In this document: one piece after another, positions 26,001 through 37,872 of the stretch
Numbering within the stretch: the stretch's first letter is position 1
Layout of the letters: every line of letters begins with the position of its first letter
NCBI GenBank assembly: GCA_003864495.1
Contig: ML133488.1
Location: 1,251,230-1,315,229 of the forward strand
From: Nemopilema nomurai
Taxonomy: Eukaryota; Cnidaria; Scyphozoa; Rhizostomeae; Rhizostomatidae
Direction of reading: 5' to 3'
DNA length: 64,000 bases
The notes under the pieces: generated by a model
Database searches by the model: none
Seen by the model: the letters and a program-made list of their open reading frames with translations, nothing else
Told to the model about the DNA's origin: nothing
Program-made: the position numbers and the translations under genes

Positions 26001-29000
26001 GAGTCACTGCAGCAGTCAACAAATCTTGCTCCGTTGTCCCCAAAATTTTCCAAATGTCATCACTGATACTTCAGAAATCAAAAAAGAAATCAAGGATAGC
26101 TATTCAATAAAGTGTCACTGCAGAAGTCGACAAATCTAATTTAATTGTCATCTTCCAAAATCTTTCAAATTATCATCACTGATGCTTACCAACACAGGAC
26201 CCTCGTGGTCGATCCTTAATGTACACTGTGCGATAGCCAGAGAGGCAAGAGCAGGCATAGCCTCCTCCGTAATTGCTGCAATGCAGTTCGCATTGGTGCT
26301 GTCCAGTCTGGCACTCGTCTACATCTTTAACAAAAGAGGGTAAAATTTACGCGAGGGTAAAATTTACGCAAGGGTACTGCAAAATCACTCTCCAGATCTT
26401 AAGATCACTCAAAAAACTCTCCAGATCTTAAGTAAAATCGTAGAACCTTGCTTAGTGATTTGTTCAGTAAAAACACCTGGCGAAGTAGCACCGCAGTGTT
26501 AAGAAACTAAGGTCACCAAGATATCAAGGAACATTCAAAGGGGCAAAAGCACTTATTCAAAGGCCGAGCAGTTTGACTCTTTCTTTCAGAATGAATCTTG
26601 ATTTGAACTATTTTGGCACATTCAGATTACTTATGTCATAATGTGATAATTTTCTATACAACTCAACAAGCTTTGTCCAAAAATTATTAATGCCCCCTTG
26701 CTCCAAAACGAAAGCAGACACGTATCCAAAAGCTCCACCAATACAGAGCCACTTCTTCCTGATAATAGAGCTCTGGCAATAAGTGAATCACTATTCACTT
26801 TCTAAAGGTTTACTGTAGCTACCTTCTGCATAGTAAGAGGCACTGAAGCCAGGAGCTGTAATATCTCCTTTCGTATTCCGAGATGTGTGCAAATGTATCG
26901 TGGCCTCGTTTGAATCAAATTTAACCTCGCCTGGGCTGTGGCGGCCACAAAAGCGTCCTTTAAAAACGGTCTCGCTTCCACCTTCAACAAGATCTATGTA
27001 GTCTGGGCAGTCCCCGGGGGTCGAGCGCAAACCAAAGCCATGAAACTGAAGAATAACTTTGTAGCCTTTCCGCAGTTTGATCTTCCACACGCAGTCCGTA
27101 TCCTCCTGGGCTCTCCATACTGTCACTTAGGCCAACAAAAGTTTTTGAGCATTCTGGTGGTTATAATTAAAAGGCTTCATTACAATGTCTCTTGCTAAAA
27201 CATTCACGTTTTCACAGTCCACAACCAACTTCATGAATTACATCAAATTGTGTTTAAAAATCACTCATAACGTTTAACGCCCCGTAGCAAGTTTTTAAGG
27301 TTACATTATTAGATGCACGATTCCCCTTAACTTCAGCCATCCTATTTTATATTTATCAAACATTTTGTACCCCCCTCCCCATGCATTAACAACCTATATC
27401 ATTTGTAACCGCCCTACCTCTATGTATTAACAGCTAATATCGTTCTGTACTCTAGAGTTAAAAACACTCACCATCAGACTTGTAACGGATGCTTAGCCTT
27501 GGGGGTTCCCCTCGCCGCGGAATCTCCCCATGAGCTTGGTGAAGCTTGATGTAAACACTTTCTGAAAACGTGGTTATAGGCTCTGGTATCCCTTGGCCGC
27601 ACAGTCTAATGAGAAATGGAGACAGGAACCTCTACCTTCCCTTATTTCGAGGAAATCACCTTCGCAGTGTCCATCAATTGGGCTGCGGTGCCCAACATTG
27701 AACTCTTCAAACATCAAAGTATAAGTTGATGTTGACCGGATGCTCTTTGTCGTCTGATCTCTGCTTACAATCCAGACACAATTTCGTTTTTCATTTTTCA
27801 AAATTCTTGAATTTGAATAATTGACATAGCCATGATTGCTGAAAAGAGTGCCTCCGCATTCTGTAAAAAGAAAAACGGGAAATAGTCATTCTAAAAGGCC
27901 TAGGCCCTATCTACCTTGATGATTCTGGGCTCCTTCTGTTGTATTTACTTACGATGGTACTTAAATAGTTTAAAATAAGTTGAGTGTCATGGCCACATGA
28001 AACAGAAAACATGGCCAAATACTTCTCATGCAGCTATATGCTTATAGAGCGGGCAACATTGTCAAAACCATTCACACAATCCAGCCTATATATACTACTG
28101 GTTGTTCCCGCCATGTGTCAACGTGTTGTTGTTGTTGTTGTTGTTGCGTGAGGCCTGACGCAGGCAACAATAATTGCGATGCTTACAAATGGGATAAACT
28201 CACCAAGAACTTTGGTGCATTTGTACATGATGTTGGCTTTCAAGATATCCAGCTGGCTAAGAATATCCCCCGACTGAGAATAGTAGCGGCTTCCTATGAC
28301 GTTTGGATCGATTCGGTAGATTTCTTTCGGCCTAATAGTGTCGCTGCCATCTTTGTTGAAGAATTTCGAGCCGTAGTGCATGATGGACCGGTAATCGTAA
28401 TCCTGCATAAAAACATCATTTCATTACGATGTCAAAAGAGACTAAAAATAAAGCTTAGCACTATTTCAATATAACTAAGCATATGAATATAGTAATATGA
28501 TAAAAAGAGACATTATATTTGCAAAAACTGATATTTGGTGTACTTTATCTGGCGTATTAGGGCATCTGAACAATGAAGAGGAGAAATCATGAACGCTTTT
28601 AGGCCAGTTTAAGGAAAAGTCTAAGCAATAACAGGCATGCCAATGACATTGCTCCTTTTAAAAGCTATTGACTAAAGCAAAAAGGGGGTTGCAGCTACCA
28701 AGAAGAGATGGAAATAGAACGGGGGTCGCAAAATCACAAAAATATCTCGGTGTTCCATCTACTTTTGGCAGGTATGGTAGTTGTGTATGAGGCAAAGTGT
28801 GACGAAGAATTACTTGGTCTAGAGTTCGCACGCTGCCCTCCTCGATCAAGTCAAAGTTGATTGTTTTTCCTGCTTCGACGTTGTTGTAGAGGATGTCGAT
28901 GAAACTACCGCGATCCGGGCGGTTCTGTTCATGCCAGAAGCCAATGGCATGGCCTAGCTCGTGAACGATGATGCCATGGCGGAGGCATCCGATGCCCAGG

Positions 29001-32000
29001 GACAGACTCTGCTTGCCTCCTCTTCTACCAACATGCGAGCAGCACCTGCAACAGAAATGCTGTCCATTCAATGCAGGAATATCACAAATAATTTGCAGTT
29101 ATTGCCACTTTCAAAAAGCATTGATATAGAGACTTTATAAACTGAGCTGATTAATGTCAGAATAGAACGATGTTCAGTTCAGTTTCATTTTAAAATTCAC
29201 ACAACATGCAAGTTTCAATACAAAGTACATTAAATTCAATGATGCAGATATAAAACTAACCATAAGTACCAAAAATAAAACTCAGAAAGAGAACATTTGA
29301 AACCAGTATATTAAGAATTCCTTAAAGGAGGAGGTGATCTCTCAGTAGATAGACTAATTGAGGAGAGAGCAACCCCTAATCGAAGAGAGAGCACCCCCTA
29401 ATCGAGGAGAGAGCACCCCCTAATCGAGGAGAGAGCCCCCTTATCGAGAAGAAAGCACCCCATAATCGAGGAGCGAGCACCTCCTAATCGAGGAGAGAGC
29501 ACCCCCTTATCGAGAAGAGAGCACCCCCTAATCATGGAGAGAGCACCCCCCTAATCGAGAAGAGAGCACCCCCTGCATTAGTTAGGTCCTCTGGGAGCTC
29601 AACATGCTCGCAAAGAATTCAGATAATCTTTTAAAGGCTGTGCTTATTTTCAAATCTTTCAATATCATTCACGGGCAGTAGTACAATATTTAACTGAACA
29701 GCAGACAGGCTTTAGTACCCTCTTCCTTTGTAAAAGTTGACATAATCCCTTTCAGCAACTCTCTTCGCAAAACGGATGCATGTCTGCTTCTCCCAGAGTT
29801 TCATTGCACGACGCACTAGTCTCCGACCCGAGGCTAAAACAAAAGAGGGTTATGGTGAGGAAAACTAAGATGGTACCTTTTCATCAACATGGGATTGTTC
29901 CTTTGATATCTTCGTAAATTTAATGAGTTTTGCGCAAGTGGAGATAAGTCAGTAATGAGTTTGAAGGAAAGCAGGCGAATAACTTTGCTTTAATGATTTT
30001 CAATCTGTTTGCGACCAACTCAGTGTCAATGTGGATATTTCTTGATGTTGCCGTATTCCAGGCAGAAGGCCAACCTTATGACATTGTCGGAGAGTTGAAG
30101 TTCATCATGAGACGCGGGGAAAAAGCGATATACTCCTTCGGTCATTTTCCAAAACGAGGCCAAGCTAAGATTGACCTCACGAAGGAGGCTGGTCATCTAC
30201 TGATCTCACAATAGACAGTGTGGCAACAGTCCCAGGTAGACCTGTTGTTCATATAAACGTTGGAGGCCTAGTTATCTTTGAAACTATACTCCAAATGGAA
30301 TGAGACAATGTCACTGGACATCGTATGTGAATACGGTGGAGCCAGTTCAGTCCGGCTGCACTACAAAAGTTCATTTGTTTCGATGCTCACGAGTGGCAGC
30401 TCCAAGAAAAAGAGACGTTGTTGAAAACCGCCATGAGAAAAGCTGTTTTGGATCGGGTAAAGTAAATAATGACAAAGTAATCCGATATTAATTCACGCCC
30501 ATAGGAGAAAAACATAAATTGTTTTCTCAGATTGTTTTGTGAGAGATCAACCTTAGTAAACGCGTGAATTTCAGTTTACAAACATAACTGGCTTGACCTT
30601 GGCAAATCTGCAAAACACGAAATTAGCGTGCAAGTTGGTTGAAGCTTATTGCTTGCAGGGGAATGCTTTCACGCCATTTCCAAACGTAAATCGATCCATT
30701 CATTCAAAGAAAGATTAATCTATTAATGGTGGAGTGAAGTGAATTTTTTCTAGCTTCAATGTCTGCTCAAGAAGTTGCCTGGATTTGAAAAAGAGACCTA
30801 AATATGAAAGAACTTAGACCCTACAGAACACTGCAATCGAAGCTTAGTTACCCAACTCAGTTGATTCAAAAACTGCAAAGAAACTTTGATTTCTACAAAA
30901 TGACCACAGGGTAGAATCATATATAACCTTGGCTTGAAAAGACGAAACTTGCTTTACAGAAAGTACTTCTGTTGGAACTGTGGAAATTCCGAATCACTAC
31001 AAGTCTTTTCCGGTCAAAAGTCTCATTTCAAGGATAAATACAAAAGTCACACGCCCAATATCTTGCAATACCTCCGCGAAAGTTGATATTGGGTGATGAA
31101 CATTTGCTCGCTTGCCTCAAAATTCAATAAAACCCGCCGTGGGGTTGTCTGCAGGAATGATGATATACTTGGACCCCTGTGTCCATTCCCCGCGCTCTTC
31201 ATTGAATTAGTGTGGTCTTTAAGTACCTGTCACAATTTGTGCTTTTAAATTGAAAACCCTAATTTCTAATCCTAGAAAATTTGAAGATTCAGAGAGCTGG
31301 CAAATGAAGGGGTATGAGATATTTCATTTTGCTTAGGTTTCAGCGACCAGATCTCGAAACACTCGGAAAATTATAGACTCTGAAAATCAGAAAATAACCT
31401 TGACTAGGCTGCGTATTAACGTGGAATTCATAAGTTTTTGTTTTGTTGTGGGTTTTTAGGAAAGCTGCTCCTTGAAATTGACAAGTTTCTATGATAAAAT
31501 TTTGTAAAATTCATAAAACAGCCTTCTTACCTGATATGCTGTTGTCGAAAGCGTACGGGATCGTTCCATTAGGCCACAGTTTCGAAGCATCAGCAACAAC
31601 AGCACGACGGCCCCGCTTGCTGTGGTACTTGTAGACTTTGGGAATCGGTGCATCGAACAACTGGCCTAAGATTACGCAAGAGAACTATTATGGCAATCCA
31701 TTAATGGCAACGAGAGACGCTAATATTTGATGATAATTATGTAGTTATTTTTGTGCACAGGACTGTGCAATGGTGATGAGGAGATTCTTTGTGACCCTAA
31801 GAGGGAAACCTAGATTCACTCTACCAATCTACCAATAAAGAAGTGTTCCCCGTTCAAAAAAGTCGCACGTTAAGCGTCGTGTGCCTTACTGGGGCCTTAC
31901 TTAGGTATGGTGGAGGGAAGCGGGGGCTTGTAGAGGCTGAGACAGGTCGTGGGCAATCGTTTCAATGTGCGCTCTTGAATCCCCCAGAATTGCCAGGGTA

Positions 32001-35000
32001 AATTTGGACAAAACCTACGAACTAAGAGGAGCGTGTTTAGAAACAACGATTCTATTCGGTGGATAGCATTCGTTCAGAACACCCTTTTGGGCAATCCGTA
32101 CACACGTGCTCAATCACAAACGTGCTATTCCAGGGAGAGTAATGGGTACCAGTCATCCCCCGTCCATCCGCTTCAAGAGTGACTGACCTAGGTAAACGTG
32201 AGGCAGACGACATGTAAATCGTTTGAGATGATCCAGGCTACTAGACCATGATAGTGCCCACAGATTAATGAGCAGGGCCTGGCTTATCAAAGATTATTCT
32301 ACAGTCTGCAATTGGAACAGCAGTCGTTCGGGCTCTGAAGTACAAGCAATGTGTTGGCACCTTTGTGCGCCAATCATAATTATCATAATTATAGAGACTG
32401 GATTCTATCTTGGAAATAATGGGGGGGGGGGGGGGGTGCGAGTGGTGGGGGATTTCTTTTGCCATTACTATTCGATTGGCACAGACTCTTTGTCTCACTC
32501 TCACTCAACACTCTTAATGTCGTATTTTTCTTCTAGGCATATCATAAAACCTGAATAATTATCTTCTGGAAAATGAAAAGAAGAATTGTTTTGGATCAAG
32601 GTCATTAGTTCCAGTGGGCTTCAAGACACGGGCGCCATTTGGCCTAAACCTGTTCTTCGTCGTCTGCCAGCGACGCAGCCTCTGATTTAAACATCAAACA
32701 CAACCGTAATCAAGCTAGATTATGCAAAACGTTCATTAAAAAAAACCTATGGTTTTTGCTAGCTTCTTCGACACACACGACTTCTATTATCATCATCAAA
32801 CTTTTCTAAAACTTGCCCGAGAACACAAAAGCAAAAACTAACCGTTTCCACGGAAATGGGATCAAATATATCAAGGCATATAGATTGACTGCATAGGATC
32901 TTAACTGCTGCATGGCCTAAATCGGTTGGAAGAAAGCATCAGTGAGATCGTTAACACTGCCTCGTTTCAAATGAATCTTGTTTTCAAATGACCACACTAC
33001 GGCAGCAAAAAACAAAAGCCCCGTTCATTCCTTTTGCAACTCAAGGCTTACTTCTGATGCTAATGATACTTCTGCAGCAAGTGTTCGCTTCCAACAAGAG
33101 GCTTTACAGCTGCAACTATCGATACCAAATATAGAAGAAGGGGAACCGAAGGTTAACTTTTGTTAATGAAGGCAAAATGTAAAGATTATGAAAGGGTTCA
33201 GTAAAGGCATCCATCTCTAATATTTTGGTAATATTTTGATAATAAAATAATTGCCCGGGTCCTACTAAGAAAAGTGAATTACAGAATATTTGACCTCCTT
33301 TCTTTCTACTTATCAATACCCTTCTTTCCATTTCTGCCTGGCCTTCAAATATTTGGCTCTAGAGAAAAACGGGGGCTTACCGGTTCTGCCGGCAATGGAG
33401 TCCCCTATCTTGAAAAACTTACTTTAGGCGCACAGAAATTCATTTAGATGATTGATATTGTCAGGGGCGTAGGAAGCATCTTTAACGCGTAGGCAGAAGA
33501 GAGGGAAAGGGGCACTTCATCTGAACACTGAAAAGTGGGGGAATGGTACGTGCCCCTGGTTACTACGTTCGTGGTTATTGTCAGCATGTTCATATGATGC
33601 TGACCTTGGTTTCCATGCTGATAACCGAATGGAATCAATGTTCAATTTCCTTGTGTGCTCAAGAGTATCTGTATTGAGTCCGAGAAGCCCCGCTTTCACG
33701 ACGGTGCAGCGTGGATGCCAGTCAGAAACGCAGTTTGGTTCCACTTTCGATGGGACAAGAGCCGTGTGAAAGAGCCCTTCATAAACGCAAGGCTCTGCTC
33801 GTGTTTTAGAACATTCACGAGATGATGCGCAAAGGCCTAGTTTATGCGGCGAATTATCACCGCAGCGAATGCACTTACATTAAATTCATCTGTAATGCGA
33901 CACACTGAACTCGACATTTTATTTATAACCTATACTGCGTATCATCACCGAAGCGAATTGATTGCGAATCAAATCACACGAGCGAAAACGACAGTCCTAT
34001 CGACCTCGGTAATCATTGCGCATGCTCCAAAATACGACAGTGCTGGCCTTACCCGGCAAAATTATTTTACATTCGATTCGACGGTTATCTAATGCTAAAC
34101 CAAGTAACATTCTGAAGTCGTTATTTGAAAACAATACGACAAGGGATTACCACTGTTCAAAAAGATTCTGTTGAATGGGGTGAGAGATCCGTTTTGACAG
34201 AAACAGCCAAAAATAAATAAACAGAAATAACTGCATTGATAATCGAATTAGAGCCTCATTGTAAGAAGCTTTATTACCAATAAAGTAGGTAATGATTCAT
34301 TCTTGGCCAAATTGAAAATGTTATGGTTTTGTGGGTGCTTGTCTCGGCATGGCCAACTCTGGTCGTTGGCATTTTTTCAGCAATTATAAACATAATAAAG
34401 AAATCATAACAAGCACGCTGCTTGTCAGAACATAATTTACAGCCAACTGAGTCGTTGTGCAAGAGGCCTTCACATCAAGAAGCGAGAGGCGAAGAAATAC
34501 GCACCCGATATATCTCATATGTTTTCATAAGCGGAACATAGTATAACGCGAATCATAAGTTGAACTCCTCCTCATGTGCTACGATGTGTGTAACCAGTAA
34601 AGTGGTATCGTTGATTGGCAGTTACATCACGTGATTGACGTTCCTGAAAAGGCGAGCTGCTTATTGTGGCTAAATGCCAAGGGCGAATTCCCGTTCCTAA
34701 CCTTAGCGATTTCTCGCATTCTTCAGCAACGACTTTTCGGTAAAAGAAGAAAGAGCACACTCAACCACACGCTGTTCTGTTTTCTAACTCAGTGGAATTT
34801 CTTGTTCAAACACCCTTCCTTTGCACGTTGTAGGTGCTGATTTCGTAAAACCTGAGAGTCCGGAAAACGTAGCTTGGTATTAGAAACCCGAGCTAAATTT
34901 ATTATGAAAGTATCACAGTCTGTGCAACCAATTACAATACACAGCAATACCTAACGCAAATGCCAATAAACAGAGCTGCGATATTTTGTCTTTTAGGTCG

Positions 35001-36113
35001 AGCAAATATTTACAAGTATCGAAGCAAAAATCCCAGAGTTTAAACCGCTTAATTGTTAATTGTACTCACAACATTTGCGAAGCATGCATATGTAGCATTG
35101 GTTTCATTAAGTTTACATGATATTTAGCGTTTAAATTAGATTTCTTGGTTGCAATTAGCCAGAATATGCATAACTAGAAATTTTCCCAACTTTAAACGAA
35201 AAATCCACACCTTGTTCCGAACTATAACGGACAGGGTAATTTAACGAAAGTATTTGAAGGTGACATCACTCTAATCCTGATAGCCCCGGCTCGCAAAAGT
35301 ATCCGATGAAATTGAAGTAGTGAAGGATTAAAATTTGGAACTATACGAGAATGCCGCAGTCAAAGTGGTATGGGGAGCGAGAAGGGGCAGGACATGGTGC
35401 GCTACAGGGACGCTAGTGCATTGGCGGCTATTTTGTGTCTGCACTTGGCATCGGCCCCCCAAATTTCGTCACATTTCAGATATCATAGTTGCGGGGTTTC
35501 TACACTGCTGGCATTCGATTCGTCTGGAAATCACCGCATCCGCAACGGAGTCGAATCACCGCAGCAGTGTTGCGGCGTGCAGTTGCGCAGAAACCTGCTG
35601 AGATACTGCACGGTTTGTTTGGAATTGCAGTTTCGCAAGGGAACTCCCGCGTCTAGCACCGCACGCGTAGGCCTCGAAATGGACAGGCCTCGAGTTGGAC
35701 AGACCTGGATAGCTGAGAAGGCGATCACAACTAGCAATGTTTTTTCGCAGTAATCTCGAGCTAAGTTCGGGTAGCTTTATGGTGGTTTTCAAAACGAATT
35801 TGAGCTTGACAACCTGGTAAATCGATTAATCTATAATTGAGACGGGCATGTGGAGTATTGTTCTGCGAAGGTTGACGAAATTGATTTTGTTTCAATTTTA
35901 TAAACGATAAAGTTTCCATCAAATTCATATGAGTTATTCAATAACATTGAATTTGTCAGGAGAAATTTCAACTTAAATACCAATGCCAACTTCGAATGAC
36001 TTACCAGTTTCTCCGCAAGCTTGCCCCGCATCCAAGAAATCTGCGCTGGCATCACCATGTGCATCAAGAACAAAACAAAGAACCAAAAACGTGAACAATT
36101 TTTCGTGGCCCAT
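23011..36113 (-). CDS. Tolloid/BMP1-like secreted astacin metalloprotease (signal-pro-astacin-CUB2-EGF3-CUB2); frame broken in CUB1 and CUB2 as given
   Basis: Twelve exons: 36005-36113 (start, signal peptide [20 protein letters not shown]), 31531-31665 (propeptide, furin-like RGRR), 29719-29833, 28814-29045, 28204-28402, 27472-27860 (CUB1), 26823-27153 (CUB2), 26190-26324, 25469-25588 and 24753-24875 (three calcium-binding-type EGFs: DVDEC, DIDEC, DINEC), 23977-24281 (CUB3) and 23011-23421 (CUB4, TAA stop). The astacin domain has [10 protein letters not shown], zinc motif [18 protein letters not shown] and Met-turn SIMHYGS. Relatives cleave procollagens and the BMP antagonist chordin outside the cell. 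The usual tolloid order is CUB-CUB-EGF-CUB-EGF-CUB-CUB, so this is a variant. Module borders are phase 1 except CUB3-CUB4, which is phase 0. Two exons have lengths that do not fit their phases: CUB1 (389 nt, one base short) and CUB2 (331 nt, with a shortened segment). See findings. All other exons are open. Confidence 0.92.
27095..27120 (-). other. Frame break and short segment inside the CUB2 exon
   Basis: The exon opens in phase with [16 protein letters not shown], a proper CUB start, but the continuation [16 protein letters not shown] is in another frame. The spacing between the first two cysteines is about 7-8 residues shorter than in CUB1, which suggests a small deletion of some 22-25 bp, or a collapsed sequence. 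Confidence 0.65.
27595..27640 (-). other. Frame break inside the CUB1 exon
   Basis: Upstream of this point the CUB reads [14 protein letters not shown]. Downstream it reads [17 protein letters not shown] in a different frame. A single extra base would restore a normal-length CUB. The only GT-AG pair that could remove the junction is about 40 bp apart and gives the wrong phase. Confidence 0.75.
28126..28146. repeat. (GTT)n microsatellite
   Basis: About seven GTT units lie in the intron between the last astacin exon and CUB1 of the protease gene. Confidence 0.85.
29345..29578. repeat. Minisatellite, roughly 20-23 bp unit, about 10 copies
   Basis: Variants of gagagagcaccccctaatcg repeat through the protease intron between exons 29719-29833 and 28814-29045. 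Unit length and sequence vary slightly between copies. Confidence 0.9.
32427..32443. repeat. Long poly-G run
   Basis: An uninterrupted run of about 15 G precedes tgcgagtggtgggggatt. It lies in the first intron of the protease gene. Confidence 0.9.
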
Positions 36114-36661
36114 GTCTTCAGTTGCCTGGCCAAAGCTCACGGAAATCTCGGGCTCGAAACGCGCATGTTGTGTTCCCTCTGCGATACGGAACGGATTGAC
36201 AGCTAGAATACAGTTCACATGGAAGTCACCGAACAATGGGAAATTGACGAACGGCCAAGAAACTCGCAGAGCAAATCTCCTGCATCGACAAAGCACGGCT
36301 TTGTGGTGAATGGGCCTCGCTGGGTTCAGTCACGAATGCCACTCAACTCAAGCAAGGCCCGCCCGTCGACTTCATTCATGAAAACGCACAGGAAATCTGC
36401 TCGAGTTTTTTTGTTTCCAGCAACTTTACAAGGCCGAGTAAACAAATGATAATTATGATCTCACCTAATAATAATCTCTTTGAGGTTTGTCAGAATACTC
36501 AAAATAAACACACACGCGGCTTTAAAAACGACCCGCTGCCTTCCTCCGACATGCTAAACATGCGAACAATACCAATTTCCGTGTCGTTATCTAATTAGTT
36601 TCTCGGTAATTATCGCTTGGCAAAGTATCACGTGACTTAAGCGAAACTGTGTAAGGGAAGG

Positions 36662-36718
36662 CTGGGGGTGTTACGGGGCGGGGGTGTTACAGGGTGGGGG
36701 TGTTACGGGGTGGGGACA
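36662..36718 (+). repeat. G-rich repeat with quadruplex-forming pattern
   Basis: The unit gggggtgttac occurs three times, separated by ggggc and agggt, and is followed by ggggtgggg. At least six G-runs of four or more lie within 57 bp. The run is about 0.55 kb upstream of the protease start codon. Confidence 0.8.
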
Positions 36719-37599
36719 GTGGCGATGACCTCCGTTAAATAGGGGCTCAAATCCGGATCCTCCTCCAAATGCGGCTCCCAACCCACTGAAAGGGGGAGCC
36801 CTTTCAACGCCAGGGGACGCCATTTGGGGGCAAATCCTTGTCATTCCAAATATCTCTCTTCCGTCTGGAAGGAAGTGAGGGAGGTGCACACTACTGAGCA
36901 TCCCATTGGAACCGCTGTTTATAACGGAGGCTTTTTTTAACTGCATTAATAGCGCCCAGATACAATGGGGTTTTCACCGCGTTTCCAGGGCTCTGATGAG
37001 GCCATATAGGTCGGGCTCTCCCTTTCAGTGGGTCATGCCCCCCAGTACACCCCTCGCCTCGTCATCGAACACCCTGTGCAGCAATAAACAAAAACATCCG
37101 CCATCGATAAAAAGCATTTTTTGAAATAAAAAGCAAATGGGACATAATTCAGTCAAAAACTTGGCAAAAGTACAAGAAATTCAAAAAATTTCGTCATATG
37201 ACATCCTGCTTTTACGCAAACAAGATTTACATCTTCAAAAGGAATTCAAACAAAGGCGATTTCACTGGACTGAATAAACCTAATCGTGCCCCGAGGAGCA
37301 AGTTCAAACCAGAGTCGCATTCAAAACCGCTTCTGATAAAGTAAATTATTCACAATTACTCCATTGGGGGAAAACAAGGCTAAGTTTATTAAAAACATAA
37401 CCTTGCCAGGAACCGTTTTATGTGCTTTTCAAAAATAAGAGAAATTTAATGAAAAGCTAAGTACGCAGGTGAACGCAAGGCACATTAATTTAAAATCTTC
37501 GATTGCTGTTACCTACTCGGTCTTATGAAAGTGTGTGAGTATATTTATAAAGACAAGGCAGAACTTGTGGGCGCAGTCAGGGCAAATAGAATGCGGTGC

Positions 37600-37872
37600 A
37601 GATGCAATAGGGGTGTGTATGGAAAACCGGGGGGGAGGCGATAGAGGTATATATGCGCAACAAGGGGGCGAGAGAGGTGAATAGGGATAAACAGGGTGCG
37701 ATAGAGATGTACATGGACAACCAGAAGGCGATAGAGGGATAACCGGGGGCAAACAAGGTGCGTATGGACAACCAAGGGGCAAAAGAGGTGTGTATGGACA
37801 ACTGGGGGGCGATAGAGGTATATATGCGCACCCAAGGGGCGACAGAGGTGTGTATGGACAAGGGGGGGGGGG
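37600..37872. repeat. Minisatellite, roughly 30-bp unit, about 9 copies
   Basis: Variants of ggcgatagaggtgtgtatgg followed by acaaccaagg repeat, ending in a poly-G run near 37861-37871. Because the unit length is near a multiple of three, several frames stay open by chance. Confidence 0.85.

Noticed and set aside
27595..27640. A roughly 40-bp GT-AG intron inside CUB1 as an explanation for the frame change
   Set aside because: It is far shorter than the other introns here, and every possible GT donor leaves phase 1, which does not match the phase needed for RLCGQG.
35335..35753. Plus-strand open frames of 88 and 127 codons in a GC-richer patch
   Set aside because: Two overlapping frames on each strand are open, without motif, start context or partner exons. 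The patch lies in the first intron of the protease gene.
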